NCBI RefSeq assembly: GCF_002093665.1
Contig: NZ_MRWE01000022.1
Coordinates: forward strand, 19,115-83,114
DNA from: Rouxiella badensis
GTDB taxonomy: Bacteria; Pseudomonadota; Gammaproteobacteria; Enterobacterales; Enterobacteriaceae
Length of the DNA stretch: 64,000 bases
Direction of reading: 5' to 3'
Below, one piece after another: positions 31,001 to 42,192 of the stretch. Made by a program: the position numbers and the translations under genes. Under the pieces are notes generated by a model that saw only the letters and a program-made list of their open reading frames with translations, searched no databases and was not told where the DNA came from. Positions within the stretch are counted from its first letter, which is position 1. Every line of letters begins with the position of its first letter.

Positions 31001-31846
31001 TTAGGCTTTACGCTGAGTCTGCTGTGGCGCGTCGTCTTTAGCGGCGATGGCGACAGTCTGAGGAAGATGATTGCTAATCAGGGCCTTGTAACCAACGGCG
31101 CCCAGGCATGCACCAATCAGCGGACCGAAAATAGGCACCAGGAAGTAAGGGATGTCACGCGCACCGGTGAAGGCCACTTTTCCCCAACCTGCGAAATAGG
31201 CGAACACTTTTGGACCAAAATCACGCGCCGGGTTAAGGGCGAAGCCGGTCAATGGACCCATTGAGGCACCGATAACGGCAATCAGCAAACCAATCAACAG
31301 CGGGGCCAACGCGCCACGCGGCACACCGTTACCGTCATCGGTCAGGGCCAGAATCAGTGACATAAGAACGGCGGTGATAACCACTTCAACCAGGAATGCT
31401 TGCAGCACGCTGATATGCGGGTTTGGATAGGTCGAGAAAATCCCGGCCAGATCCAAACTGGCAACGCTGCCGCGAACCATATTGTGGGTCTGTTCAAAAT
31501 CGATGAAAAGGTTGTAGTAGAGGCCATAAACCAGCGCTGCGGCGCAGAATGCCCCGGCGACCTGAGCGATGATGTACGGCACGACCTTGCGGCCTTCAAA
31601 GTTGGCAAACAGGCACAGAGCGATAGTGACGGCTGGATTAAGGTGAGCACCCGAGATGGCGGCAGTCAGGTAAACAGCCATAGAGACCCCAAGGCCCCAG
31701 ATGATGCTTATCTCCCACTGACCAAACGAAGCGCCTGCCAGTTTCAGTGCCGCGACACAGCCAGCACCAAAAAAGATAATCAGGCCTGTTCCCAGAAACT
31801 CGGCGATGCACTGGCCTTTGATTGTGGAACTCATATTTTGGCTCAT
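31001..31846 (-). CDS. glpF: Glycerol uptake facilitator (aquaglyceroporin)
   Basis: A 281-residue inner-membrane channel with six transmembrane helices and two half-helices carrying the NPA boxes: SGAHLNPAVT and ALNPARDFGPK, the latter with the selectivity-filter arginine of aquaglyceroporins. First gene of glpFK(X). Controlled from the 485-bp upstream region, which holds GlpR-like operators. Confidence 0.96.
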   Translation of the reverse strand: MSQNMSSTIKGQCIAEFLGTGLIIFFGAGCVAALKLAGASFGQWEISIIWGLGVSMAVYLTAAISGAHLNPAVTIALCLFANFEGRKVVPYIIAQVAGAFCAAALVYGLYYNLFIDFEQTHNMVRGSVASLDLAGIFSTYPNPHISVLQAFLVEVVITAVLMSLILALTDDGNGVPRGALAPLLIGLLIAVIGASMGPLTGFALNPARDFGPKVFAYFAGWGKVAFTGARDIPYFLVPIFGPLIGACLGAVGYKALISNHLPQTVAIAAKDDAPQQTQRKA

Positions 31847-32331
31847 AATCGAATCCTATAAAGGATAGTTGTTAAGGGTAGGGTTTAAATCACTTTGTTT
31901 TATTGTTTAGTGTTATTTAATTTTTACATCTCAGATCGTATGAGTATGTAATGTGAATTTATCGTTAACGAGCATAAACGAGAAATACCGAAATCAAAAT
32001 GTGTGTGCTGTGTCATAAAAATGAGCGAATACGCGTGTTTTTAAGAAACTGGCTGACCGAAAAAATGAATGCTTTGCGCTAAAACTAGCGAATTTACTGA
32101 CCGATCGCTGCGTTCTTTCAGCTTTTCCTGATAGTCACGCCATGATAATTGCAACAGACTGCGTGCAGGGCCAGTATGTTGCTAGACAGCGAAGGGATGC
32201 CTACATACAATCGGGGTTAATTGAAGCCGCAGTGTTAATTACAGTTGTAGTTAATTGAATTATCGAGCTGCGTCGGGAAGATGCGGCGAGTCTTATAAGA
32301 TGTACGCCTTGCGAACATAAGGGGAATAAAC
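31847..32331. promoter_or_regulatory. glpF-zapB divergent control region
   Basis: A 485-bp non-coding, AT-rich spacer with promoters for glpF (left) and zapB (right). At 31957-31976 a palindrome centred on TCGTTAACGA with flanking TTTA and GCAT closely fits the GlpR operator consensus; a weaker copy AATGAGCGAATACG lies at 32020-32033. CRP half sites (TGTGA) occur at about 31952 and nearby, but no full 22-bp site was confirmed. No small gene seen. Confidence 0.55.
31957..31976 (-). promoter_or_regulatory. Candidate GlpR operator upstream of glpF
   Basis: The 20-bp sequence has the central TCGTTAACGA palindrome and matches most positions of the published GlpR consensus (WATKYTCGWWAWCG pattern and its mirror). 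It is 110 bp upstream of glpF, where E. coli has tandem GlpR operators. Confidence 0.6.
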
Positions 32332-32571
32332 ATGTCATTTGAAGTCTTTGAGAAACTAGAAACTAAAGTTCAGCAAGCGATTGATACCATTACTTTACTG
32401 CAGATGGAAATCGAAGAGCTTAAAGAGCAGAACAACAGCCTGTCTCAGCAGGTACAGCAGGCGAACGGTAACCACGAGTCACTGGTTCGTGAAAATGCGC
32501 ATCTGAAAGAAGAGCAGCACGTTTGGCAAGAGCGTTTGCGCTCACTTCTCGGAAAAATGGAAGAAGTCTAA
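32332..32571 (+). CDS. zapB: Cell-division protein ZapB
   Basis: A 79-residue, almost entirely coiled-coil protein that joins the Z ring through ZapA and links to MatP. Heptad repeats run the length ([31 protein letters not shown]). AAGGGG precedes the ATG. Divergent from glpF and, unusually short of neighbours, followed by a shared terminator with rraA. Confidence 0.95.
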   Translation: MSFEVFEKLETKVQQAIDTITLLQMEIEELKEQNNSLSQQVQQANGNHESLVRENAHLKEEQHVWQERLRSLLGKMEEV

Positions 32572-32716
32572 TCCACTGAGTCCTTGAAGCTGCACGCCGT
32601 CAGCGGCGTTTATTCACCCGAATCACTGACTTATGTCGGCTCATCGGGAATCGATTCGCTCGCTGCCTTGTTGCGACTCCAATGACTCTGCGGACGTAGT
32701 GTTCTACTTTTCCAAA

Positions 32717-32746
32717 ATAAAAAAGACGCATTTTGCGTCTTTTTTG
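32717..32746. terminator. Bidirectional terminator between zapB and rraA
   Basis: Ten-base-pair stem (32721-32730 with 32734-32743) flanked by A-rich and T-rich runs, serving both converging genes. Confidence 0.88.
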
Positions 32747-32765
32747 TTGCCTAAAAAGCGAGAGA

Positions 32766-33353
<588 letters not shown>

Positions 33354-33374
33354 TCATGCCGAGGGACGTGGGGC

Positions 33375-33402
33375 AAGAAAAAGGGAGGCCGAAGCCTCCC
33401 TG
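33375..33402 (-). terminator. Terminator of the hslVU operon
   Basis: Seven-base-pair GC stem (33383-33389 with 33394-33400) with a stable UUCG loop on the minus strand, followed there by TTTTTCTT. It lies 30 bp past the hslU stop. Confidence 0.88.
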
Positions 33403-33429
33403 ATTTTCTGTATCATGCACATAACACCA

Positions 33430-34761
33430 TTACAGAATAAAGCGGCTCAGGTCTTCGTCGGCGACCAGTGCATCAAGGTGATTGCGCACATAGTCGGCAT
33501 CGATGATCACCGTCGTGCCGTTGCTTTCGCTGGCATCATAGGAGATGTCTTCCATCAAACGCTCCAGCACGGTATGCAGACGACGAGCACCGATGTTCTC
33601 GGTGGTTTCGTTAACCTGCCATGCGGCTTCTGCGATGCGGCGAATACCGTCTTGGGTAAACTCAACGGTCACGCCTTCAGTCTGCATCAGCGCTTTGTAC
33701 TGATGAGTCAGTGACGCGCTTGGCTCGGTCAGAATACGCTCGAAGTCTTCGGTAGACAGCGCCTGTAGCTCAACGCGGATAGGCAGACGACCCTGAAGTT
33801 CCGGGATCAGGTCCGAAGGATTGGCAGTCTGGAACGCGCCGGAAGCGATAAACAGGATGTGGTCAGTTTTGACCATACCGTGTTTCGTCGAAACGGTGCA
33901 GCCTTCTACCAGAGGCAGCAGGTCGCGCTGCACGCCTTCGCGAGACACGTCCGGGCCGGAGCTCTGGCCGCGTTTACAGATTTTGTCTATCTCATCGATG
34001 AACACGATACCGTGTTGTTCAACGGCTTCAATCGCCTGTTCTTTAAGCTCTTCCGGGTTAACCAGCTTGGCGGCTTCTTCTTCAACCAGCAGCTTGTAGG
34101 CTTCCTTGATTTTCAGCTTACGCGCTTTCTGTTTCTGTCCCGCCATGTTCTGAAACATAGACTGCAGCTGGTTGGTCATCTCTTCCATGCCGGGAGGTGC
34201 CATGATTTCTACGCCAGCCGGAGTATCGGCGACGTTGATCTCGATTTCTTTATCGTCGAGCTGGCCTTCACGCAGTTTTTTGCGGAAAGACTGGCGTGCG
34301 GCAGAAGGCTCTTTGGCCTCATCCGGCTGGCCCCAGTTGTTCTTGGCCGGTGGGATAAGGACGTCGAGGATGCGCTCTTCAGCCATCTCTTCTGCGCGGT
34401 AACGGTTCTTCTCGATAGACTGCTGACGCACCATTTTGATGGCAGAATCGGTCAGGTCACGAATGATGGAATCGACTTCTTTACCGACATAGCCCACTTC
34501 GGTGAACTTGGTGGCTTCTACCTTGATAAACGGCGCGTTGGCCAGTTTCGCCAGACGGCGAGCAATCTCGGTTTTACCGACACCGGTTGGGCCGATCATC
34601 AGAATGTTTTTAGGCGTGACTTCGTGGCGCAGCGCTTCATCGAGCTGCATACGACGCCAGCGGTTACGCAGCGCGATGGCAACAGCGCGTTTCGCATTGT
34701 GTTGCCCGATGATGTAGCTGTCTAATTCGCTGACAATCTCGCGTGGGGTCATTTCAGACAT
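33430..34761 (-). CDS. hslU: HslU ATPase of the HslUV protease
   Basis: A 443-residue AAA+ unfoldase that feeds substrates to HslV. Walker [16 protein letters not shown] and Walker [10 protein letters not shown] are intact, the pore GYVG is at [11 protein letters not shown], and the I-domain lies between. The C-terminus DLSRFIL, which docks into HslV, is preserved. It follows hslV by 19 bp in the heat-shock hslVU operon. Confidence 0.97.
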   Translation of the reverse strand: MSEMTPREIVSELDSYIIGQHNAKRAVAIALRNRWRRMQLDEALRHEVTPKNILMIGPTGVGKTEIARRLAKLANAPFIKVEATKFTEVGYVGKEVDSIIRDLTDSAIKMVRQQSIEKNRYRAEEMAEERILDVLIPPAKNNWGQPDEAKEPSAARQSFRKKLREGQLDDKEIEINVADTPAGVEIMAPPGMEEMTNQLQSMFQNMAGQKQKARKLKIKEAYKLLVEEEAAKLVNPEELKEQAIEAVEQHGIVFIDEIDKICKRGQSSGPDVSREGVQRDLLPLVEGCTVSTKHGMVKTDHILFIASGAFQTANPSDLIPELQGRLPIRVELQALSTEDFERILTEPSASLTHQYKALMQTEGVTVEFTQDGIRRIAEAAWQVNETTENIGARRLHTVLERLMEDISYDASESNGTTVIIDADYVRNHLDALVADEDLSRFIL

Positions 34762-34780
34762 AATTTTCGATCCTTACGCT

Positions 34781-35311
34781 TTAGGATTGCTTAGGCAATT
34801 CCAGGAAATTGAGGTTATGGTTGGTGTAAATGCAGATATCACCCGCGATGTTCAGCGATTTTTCAGCAATTTCACGCGCGCTTAACTCGGTGTTTTCCAG
34901 CAGCGCAGTGGCCGCTGCCTGGGCGTAGGGACCGCCTGAACCGATAGCGATCAGTCCGTTATCCTGACGAATAACGTCACCGTTGCCGCTAATAAGCAGC
35001 GAATCTGTCTCATCTGCCACGACCAGCAACGCTTCCAGACGACGCAGCATGCGGTCGGTGCGCCAGTCTTTTGCCAGCTCAACGGCGGCTTTGGTCAGGT
35101 GGCCCTGATGCATCTCGAGTTTGCGCTCAAACAGCTCAAACAGCGTAAACGCATCGGCAGTACCGCCGGCGAAGCCCGCGATCACTTTATCTTTGAAGAA
35201 GGTACGTACTTTGACGACGTTACCTTTCATGACGGTGTTACCCATAGTGGCCTGGCCATCACCACCTACTACGACGTGGCCGTTACGGCGCACACATACA
35301 ATTGTTGTCAC
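34781..35311 (-). CDS. hslV: HslV peptidase of the HslUV protease
   Basis: A 176-residue proteasome-beta-like threonine protease. The GTG at 35311, after a GAGGAA site, gives M-T-T-I-V; removal of the first residue exposes the catalytic threonine, as required in this family. The [12 protein letters not shown] and [13 protein letters not shown] motifs follow. Upstream in-frame codons would block maturation, so they were rejected. Two control elements precede it: a long stem-loop and a sigma-32-like promoter. Confidence 0.96.
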   Translation of the reverse strand: MTTIVCVRRNGHVVVGGDGQATMGNTVMKGNVVKVRTFFKDKVIAGFAGGTADAFTLFELFERKLEMHQGHLTKAAVELAKDWRTDRMLRRLEALLVVADETDSLLISGNGDVIRQDNGLIAIGSGGPYAQAAATALLENTELSAREIAEKSLNIAGDICIYTNHNLNFLELPKQS

Positions 35312-35341
35312 GAGCTGTTCCTCGTTGCAGACGGAAGAGAT

Positions 35342-35388
35342 CCCGGCGAAGTTATGCAACCCTGATTAGGTTGCATAAACTTCGCGGG
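35342..35388 (-). promoter_or_regulatory. Stem-loop in the hslVU 5' leader
   Basis: Two arms, 35342-35361 and 35369-35388, pair over about 18 bp with two small bulges around a 7-nt loop. It lies between the predicted hslVU start point and the hslV ribosome-binding site. An inverted repeat in the E. coli hslVU leader is reported to stabilise the transcript; here the position is the same while the sequence differs. Confidence 0.75.
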
Positions 35389-35402
35389 CCATATTGAATG
35401 TA

Positions 35403-35430
35403 TAGATTGGGGGGGATTATGGGTTTTCAA
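35403..35430 (-). promoter_or_regulatory. Sigma-32-like promoter of hslVU
   Basis: On the minus strand TTGAAA (35425-35430) is spaced 12 nt from CCCCAATCTA (35403-35412), close to the sigma-32 consensus (CTTGAAA, CCCCATNT). The -35 overlaps the ftsN stop. It starts transcription just before the leader stem-loop; hslVU is a classic heat-shock operon. Confidence 0.68.
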
Positions 35431-36311
35431 CCCCCGACGGGGACGGGAATACAGCTCGAAATGCCAGATCCTTTCAAACGCGACAGCGTACCGTCTGCGC
35501 CAGAGCGATTGTTGTAGGGTCCAATGACCACACGATTCCAGCCACCGCTTGAGGTGACACGGCTCTCGAAGCCTTCAAACGCCAGCTTGGCTCGCACGGA
35601 TTCGGCCTGCTCGGTACCGCGGAAGGATCCACACTGCACGATAAAGCGCTGGGCTTTTTCCTGCTCCTTCGGTTTTTCCTTTTCCGGAGTATTCTGAGCG
35701 ATGTCCTGCTGTTGAGGACGCGCTCGTTCCGGTTTTGCCTGCGTTATCATCGGCTGTTGCTGCACAGGGCGCGGTTTAGGCTGAACCGGGGCCGCCTGTG
35801 GCGCTCTCACCGGCTGTTGCATAAACGTCGGCTGGCTGCTCTGCTGCCGTGAAACCGGCGCGGTCCGGGTCGCTTGCGTCGGGTCGTTATACGGCACTTC
35901 GTTCAGCTGAGTCGGTGCCTGGCGCATATCTGCCTGCATCTGTTCCAGCAGCTGTTTCTGTTCCGGTGTGAGCTGAGTTTTTGAAGAAACATCGCCACCG
36001 GAGGTTGGTTCGGTCGGCGTCTGCACGCCCATCTGACGATTTTCCAACTCCTTGATATAACGCCAGCGTTCCTCCGGTTTAGGGGGAAGGCCATTGCCCG
36101 GACGAGGGACGTGCGTTGGCAGAATTTCAGCCTCTTCCATTTTTTTGTGGCTGATAAAATAAAGGCCACCGACAAAGACAACCAGAACGGCAACGGCAAC
36201 GGCCACCACGGTTTTGGATACCATCGGAGAACTGCTTTTTTTACTACGGCTGGTGGTTTTCTTTCGCCGTGTTCCTGAGCGCCCACGGCTCACATAGTCT
36301 TTTTGTGCCAC
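35427..36311 (-). CDS. ftsN: Cell-division protein FtsN
   Basis: A 294-residue bitopic division protein that triggers septal peptidoglycan synthesis. The start is GTG, as in E. coli. A basic cytoplasmic tail (RRKKTTSRSKK) precedes TM residues about 33-53; the essential periplasmic helix region and a Gln/Pro-rich linker (about 115-215) follow, and a C-terminal SPOR domain begins near residue 220 (RFIVQCGSF...). Two cysteines of the SPOR domain (in VQCGSF and SSCIP) are conserved. Somewhat shorter linker than E. coli FtsN (319). Confidence 0.94.
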   Translation of the reverse strand: MAQKDYVSRGRSGTRRKKTTSRSKKSSSPMVSKTVVAVAVAVLVVFVGGLYFISHKKMEEAEILPTHVPRPGNGLPPKPEERWRYIKELENRQMGVQTPTEPTSGGDVSSKTQLTPEQKQLLEQMQADMRQAPTQLNEVPYNDPTQATRTAPVSRQQSSQPTFMQQPVRAPQAAPVQPKPRPVQQQPMITQAKPERARPQQQDIAQNTPEKEKPKEQEKAQRFIVQCGSFRGTEQAESVRAKLAFEGFESRVTSSGGWNRVVIGPYNNRSGADGTLSRLKGSGISSCIPVPVGG

Positions 36312-36384
36312 TATCGTTTCGCTGTGTCGTTAGGATTAAAGAAGTACGTCATTTTTTACAGGGTCCTGAAAACTTGACTGTTAA

Positions 36385-37413
36385 CTAGCGCTTAGGCGCG
36401 GCAGTACTGCCGCGAATAACCAGTTCACTTTCGAGCAAACGTGAACCGCTTTGAACCGAATGACCGTTCAGTTGTTCCAGCAATAATAACATGGCTTCTC
36501 GGCCAATCTGGAATCTCGGTTGAGCCACCGTGGTGAGCGGCGGATCGTAAAACTCACTGATTTTAATGTCGTCGAAACCAACAATAGACAAATCTTGCGG
36601 GATACGCAGCCCTAATTTTTTTGCCTCAAAGATTGCGCCGATGGCCATGATGTCGTTATGACAGAAAATGGCGGTCGGCGGTTTCGGCTGGCTCATCAGC
36701 GTAGACAGCGCCTGCGCGCCGGATTCATAGCTGAAATCACCGTGGGCAATATACTGACTCTCCACCGATTGGCCGTTGCGTCTAATGGCCTGAATATAGC
36801 CCTGCAATCGATATTGGCACAGCGGCATGGACTCCGGCCCGGCAATGCAGGCAATGCGCTGATGGCCAAGGCTAATCAGATAGTGCACGGCGTCGTAGGC
36901 GGCGGTGAGGTTGTCAATGTGCACCGTCGGCAGTTCGAGTTCGGGTGCAAATTCGTTGGCCATCACCATCGGCGGCAGATTGCGCTGCTCTTCTTTACTG
37001 GCATCAAACGGCAGGTCAGAACCTAACAGCAGCATACCGTCAATTTGCTTGGTAATGATAAGGTTGATAAAGGTTTTTTCTTGCTGGTTCTGCTGAGCGC
37101 AGTCGCCAATGAGCACCAGATAGCCGTTTTCGGCGGCAGTACGCTCGATCCCCTGGATCACGTCGGCAAAGAACGGATCGCAGATGTCGGGGACGATCAC
37201 CAGAATAGTGCGTGACTCATTGCGCTTGAGATTGCGGGATAAAGAGTGCGGCGAATAGCCGACGGCAATCACCGCCTGCTCAACCCGTTGACGGGTCGAT
37301 GCTGAAACCTTTTCAGGATTCATCAACGCTCGCGATACCGTGGCGGTAGACACCCCGGCCATTTCCGCCACGTCTTTCATGGTGGCGGTAGGAATTACTC
37401 TATTTTGATCCAA
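36385..37413 (-). CDS. cytR: LacI-family repressor CytR
   Basis: A 342-residue nucleoside-responsive repressor that acts with CRP on cyt-regulon promoters. The helix-turn-helix is TMKDVAEMAGVSTATVSRAL. The TTG start at 37413 was chosen because AAGGAG stands 7 nt upstream and the resulting length matches E. coli (341). The C-terminal ligand domain carries ILVIVPDICDPFFAD and MLLLGSDLPFD. Downstream of priA in opposite spacing; 73 bp before ftsN. Confidence 0.93.
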   Translation of the reverse strand: MDQNRVIPTATMKDVAEMAGVSTATVSRALMNPEKVSASTRQRVEQAVIAVGYSPHSLSRNLKRNESRTILVIVPDICDPFFADVIQGIERTAAENGYLVLIGDCAQQNQQEKTFINLIITKQIDGMLLLGSDLPFDASKEEQRNLPPMVMANEFAPELELPTVHIDNLTAAYDAVHYLISLGHQRIACIAGPESMPLCQYRLQGYIQAIRRNGQSVESQYIAHGDFSYESGAQALSTLMSQPKPPTAIFCHNDIMAIGAIFEAKKLGLRIPQDLSIVGFDDIKISEFYDPPLTTVAQPRFQIGREAMLLLLEQLNGHSVQSGSRLLESELVIRGSTAAPKR

Positions 37414-37648
37414 CGCATCTCTCCTTGCACCTGCATCAAACTGACACGACATCATGGATGTTTATTTTTATAAGCTTGTTGGCAGCATCCGTGCATATTT
37501 AATATCTATTTATCATGCTAGCAAAAGGATTGCGTAGCTCATCACATTCTAAACAGAATGTGGCTAGGAATAATGACCAAATTGCATAAAAAATGTGACT
37601 TCTGCAGTTTTTTCGCGCTGGATTCCAAAAAAACAGCCGTTAACGTCA

Positions 37649-39856
<2,208 letters not shown>

Positions 39857-40049
39857 CTATAAAAAAATGACGAGATAGTGTACACTGTGTGACTCGGAAT
39901 GCATGAACATGATTGCGCGGTCACTTTATATTCTGTATGATTCGCCGCCTTTGATGCATTCCGCATCAGAGACCTAATCATTTACACCACGCGTGGTGTC
40001 CGACGGCAAAACGGTTGGATAGCGACGCGGCCTAAACAGAGGTTTTCCC

Positions 40050-40262
40050 ATGAAACAAGGTATTCACCCTAAATACGAAGTTGTTACTGCTAACTGTTCT
40101 TGCGGTAACGTTATCAAAATCGGTTCTACCGTTGGTCACGACCTGAACCTGGACGTTTGTGGCGAATGCCACCCGTTCTACACTGGTAAGCAGCGTGAAG
40201 TGGCTACCGGTGGCCGCGTTGACCGCTTCAACAAGCGTTTCAGCGTACCGAGCAGCAAATAA
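40050..40262 (+). CDS. rpmE: 50S ribosomal protein L31 (zinc-binding type)
   Basis: A 70-residue ribosomal protein with the four zinc ligands Cys16, Cys18, Cys37 and Cys40, so it is the zinc form that can release zinc under starvation, when a Cys-less paralogue (YkgM type, encoded elsewhere) may replace it. GAGG lies 7 nt before the ATG. Codon use is highly biased, fitting high expression. Confidence 0.97.
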   Translation: MKQGIHPKYEVVTANCSCGNVIKIGSTVGHDLNLDVCGECHPFYTGKQREVATGGRVDRFNKRFSVPSSK

Positions 40263-40277
40263 GCTTCGCTCGATAGC

Positions 40278-40307
40278 AAAAAAAGGCGCCGGTGGCGCCT
40301 TTTTTGT
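40278..40307 (+). terminator. Terminator after rpmE
   Basis: Nine-base-pair stem (40282-40290 with 40294-40302), GGT loop, T run to 40307, A run on the left arm side. Confidence 0.93.
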
Positions 40308-40378
40308 TGCCTGCTATTTGTGTTTTACGGGTAAACACGTCTTTAAAGGCAAGGTTTCTTTCTACCTACCCGGTTTGC

Positions 40379-40696
40379 TTAATATTCCCAGGTATCTGGA
40401 TCTACACCCAGTTCGCGCATCAGGATTTTGGCGGCTTCCGGAATTTCATCACTGCGTTCTTTACGCAGATCTTCATCGTTCGGTAGCGGCTGGCCCGTAA
40501 AGGCATGAAGAAACGCTTCGCACAACAATTCACTGTTAGTGGCATGGCGCAGGTTGTTCACCTGGCGACGTGTGCGCTCGTCTGTCAAAATCTTTAATAC
40601 TTTCAGCGGAATGGAAACCGTGATCTTTTTAACTTGTTCGCTTTTTTTACCGTGTTCAGCGTAAGGGCTGACATACTCGCCGTTCCACTCAGCCAT
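40379..40696 (-). CDS. metJ: Methionine repressor MetJ
   Basis: A 105-residue ribbon-helix-helix repressor that uses S-adenosylmethionine as co-repressor. The start at 40696 gives [18 protein letters not shown] and the E. coli length. The DNA-binding ribbon is [12 protein letters not shown]. It is divergent from metB, and met boxes in the shared region allow autoregulation and control of metBL. Confidence 0.96.
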   Translation of the reverse strand: MAEWNGEYVSPYAEHGKKSEQVKKITVSIPLKVLKILTDERTRRQVNNLRHATNSELLCEAFLHAFTGQPLPNDEDLRKERSDEIPEAAKILMRELGVDPDTWEY

Positions 40697-41028
40697 GGGA
40701 CACCTTAAATTTATCAAATAAAAATAAAATTCTGAAAACCCGGGGATTATGCCCGATTTCCACAGATCTCACTATAGCCATCGTCCTTGTAAAATTCTGG
40801 CCTGACGCTGTTCACTTTGTCAGCGGATGCAGGTTCGTGCTCTACTGGGCCAGGACACCGCTTTGCGTCCGCAAATCAAGGCATACCGCTATAATTTTAG
40901 CGGGTATTATCACATTGCTCAATCTATACGCAAAGAAGTTTAGATGTCCAGATGTATTGACGTCTATCCCGCTAACGATTAATCTTTACACCCTCATCCT
41001 CTATTTATCCCGTCAGGGAGCAACAACT
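40697..41028. promoter_or_regulatory. metJ-metB divergent control region
   Basis: A 332-bp spacer without coding potential. Apart from the met boxes it holds an inverted repeat CCGCTA-N6-TAGCGG at 40886-40903 whose loop region contains a TATAAT, a likely -10 for metJ or metB. Nothing else was recognised. Confidence 0.6.
40934..40965 (+). promoter_or_regulatory. Tandem met boxes (MetJ operator) before metB
   Basis: Four consecutive 8-bp units, AGAAGTTT, AGATGTCC, AGATGTAT and TGACGTCT, each match AGACGTCT at five to seven of eight positions. This spacing without gaps is the MetJ operator form. Position is about 65 bp before the metB start. Confidence 0.8.
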
Positions 41029-42189
41029 ATGACGCTCAAGCAAGGCACAATCGCGGTTAGCAGTGGACTCAACATTGACCAGCAGTATGGATGTGTTGTT
41101 CCTCCTATTACCCTTTCCAGCACGTATAATTTCGAAGATTTCAATCAGCCACGCGCCCACGACTATTCCCGTCGCGGTAATCCTACGCGTGACGTGGTGC
41201 AGCGCGCATTGGCGAGTCTTGAAGGGGGCGCGGGTGCCGTGCTGACCAGCAGCGGGATGTCTGCTATTCATCTGGTGTGTACGGTGTTTCTTAAGCCGGG
41301 CGATTTGCTTGTTGCTCCGCACGACTGCTACGGCGGCAGCTATCGCCTGTTTGATAGCCTGAGCAAGCGGGGTGCCTATCGCGTCCTGTTTGTCGACCAG
41401 GGTGACCCAGAGGCATTGCAGGCTGCGCTGGAGCAGAAGCCTAAGCTGGTCCTGATTGAAACGCCGAGCAATCCACTGCTGCGCGTGGTGGACATCAAGG
41501 CGATTTGCGACGCTGCGCATGCGGCAGGCGCGCTGACGGTGGTGGATAACACCTTCCTGAGTCCGGTCCTGCAACAGCCTCTGAAGCTGGGTGCTGACTT
41601 GGTCGTGCATTCCTGTACTAAATACCTCAACGGCCATTCTGACGTGGTTGCAGGTACGGTGATTTCCAAAACCGCCGAGCATGCGACCGAGCTGGCCTGG
41701 TGGGGGAACAACATCGGCGTCACCGGCGCGGCATTTGACAGCTATCTTCTGCTGCGTGGCCTGCGTACCGTCGGCGTTCGCGTGAAGCAGCAGCAGGAAA
41801 ATGCACTGGCAATTGTTGCTTATTTACAGAAACAATCGTTAGTGAAAAAGCTGTATCATCCTTCTCTGCCAGAGAATCAGGGCCACGAGATTGCACGACG
41901 TCAACAAAGTGGTTTTGGGGCGATGGTAAGCTTCGAGTTTGCAGGTGATGAGGCAAGTTTGCGTCACTTCCTGTCTGAGTTAAAACTTTTCACGCTGGCC
42001 GAATCATTGGGCGGGGTTGAGAGTCTGATTTCACATACCGCCACCATGACCCACGCTGGCATGGCACCGGAAGCGCGTAAAGCCGCCGGGATTTCCGACA
42101 GTCTGCTCCGCGTTTCTGTCGGTCTTGAAGATAGCGAAGACTTAATTGCCGACCTGGAACAGGCTTTCCAGTCGGTCGCAAAGAGGTAA
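41029..42189 (+). CDS. metB: Cystathionine gamma-synthase
   Basis: A 386-residue PLP enzyme condensing O-succinylhomoserine with cysteine in methionine synthesis. The start ATG at 41029 has AGGGAG upstream and gives the E. coli length; the frame extends further upstream but without support. The cofactor lysine is in VHSCTKYLNGHSDV; SSGMSAIHL is the phosphate-binding loop. Followed after 3 bp by metL, so metBL is an operon repressed by MetJ. Confidence 0.97.
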   Translation: MTLKQGTIAVSSGLNIDQQYGCVVPPITLSSTYNFEDFNQPRAHDYSRRGNPTRDVVQRALASLEGGAGAVLTSSGMSAIHLVCTVFLKPGDLLVAPHDCYGGSYRLFDSLSKRGAYRVLFVDQGDPEALQAALEQKPKLVLIETPSNPLLRVVDIKAICDAAHAAGALTVVDNTFLSPVLQQPLKLGADLVVHSCTKYLNGHSDVVAGTVISKTAEHATELAWWGNNIGVTGAAFDSYLLLRGLRTVGVRVKQQQENALAIVAYLQKQSLVKKLYHPSLPENQGHEIARRQQSGFGAMVSFEFAGDEASLRHFLSELKLFTLAESLGGVESLISHTATMTHAGMAPEARKAAGISDSLLRVSVGLEDSEDLIADLEQAFQSVAKR

Positions 42190-42192
42190 GTA

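Noticed and set aside
33859..34725. A 288-codon plus-strand frame across hslU
   Set aside because: Antisense to a complete HslU with all AAA+ motifs; composition is rich in Phe and Leu as expected from reading this gene backwards.
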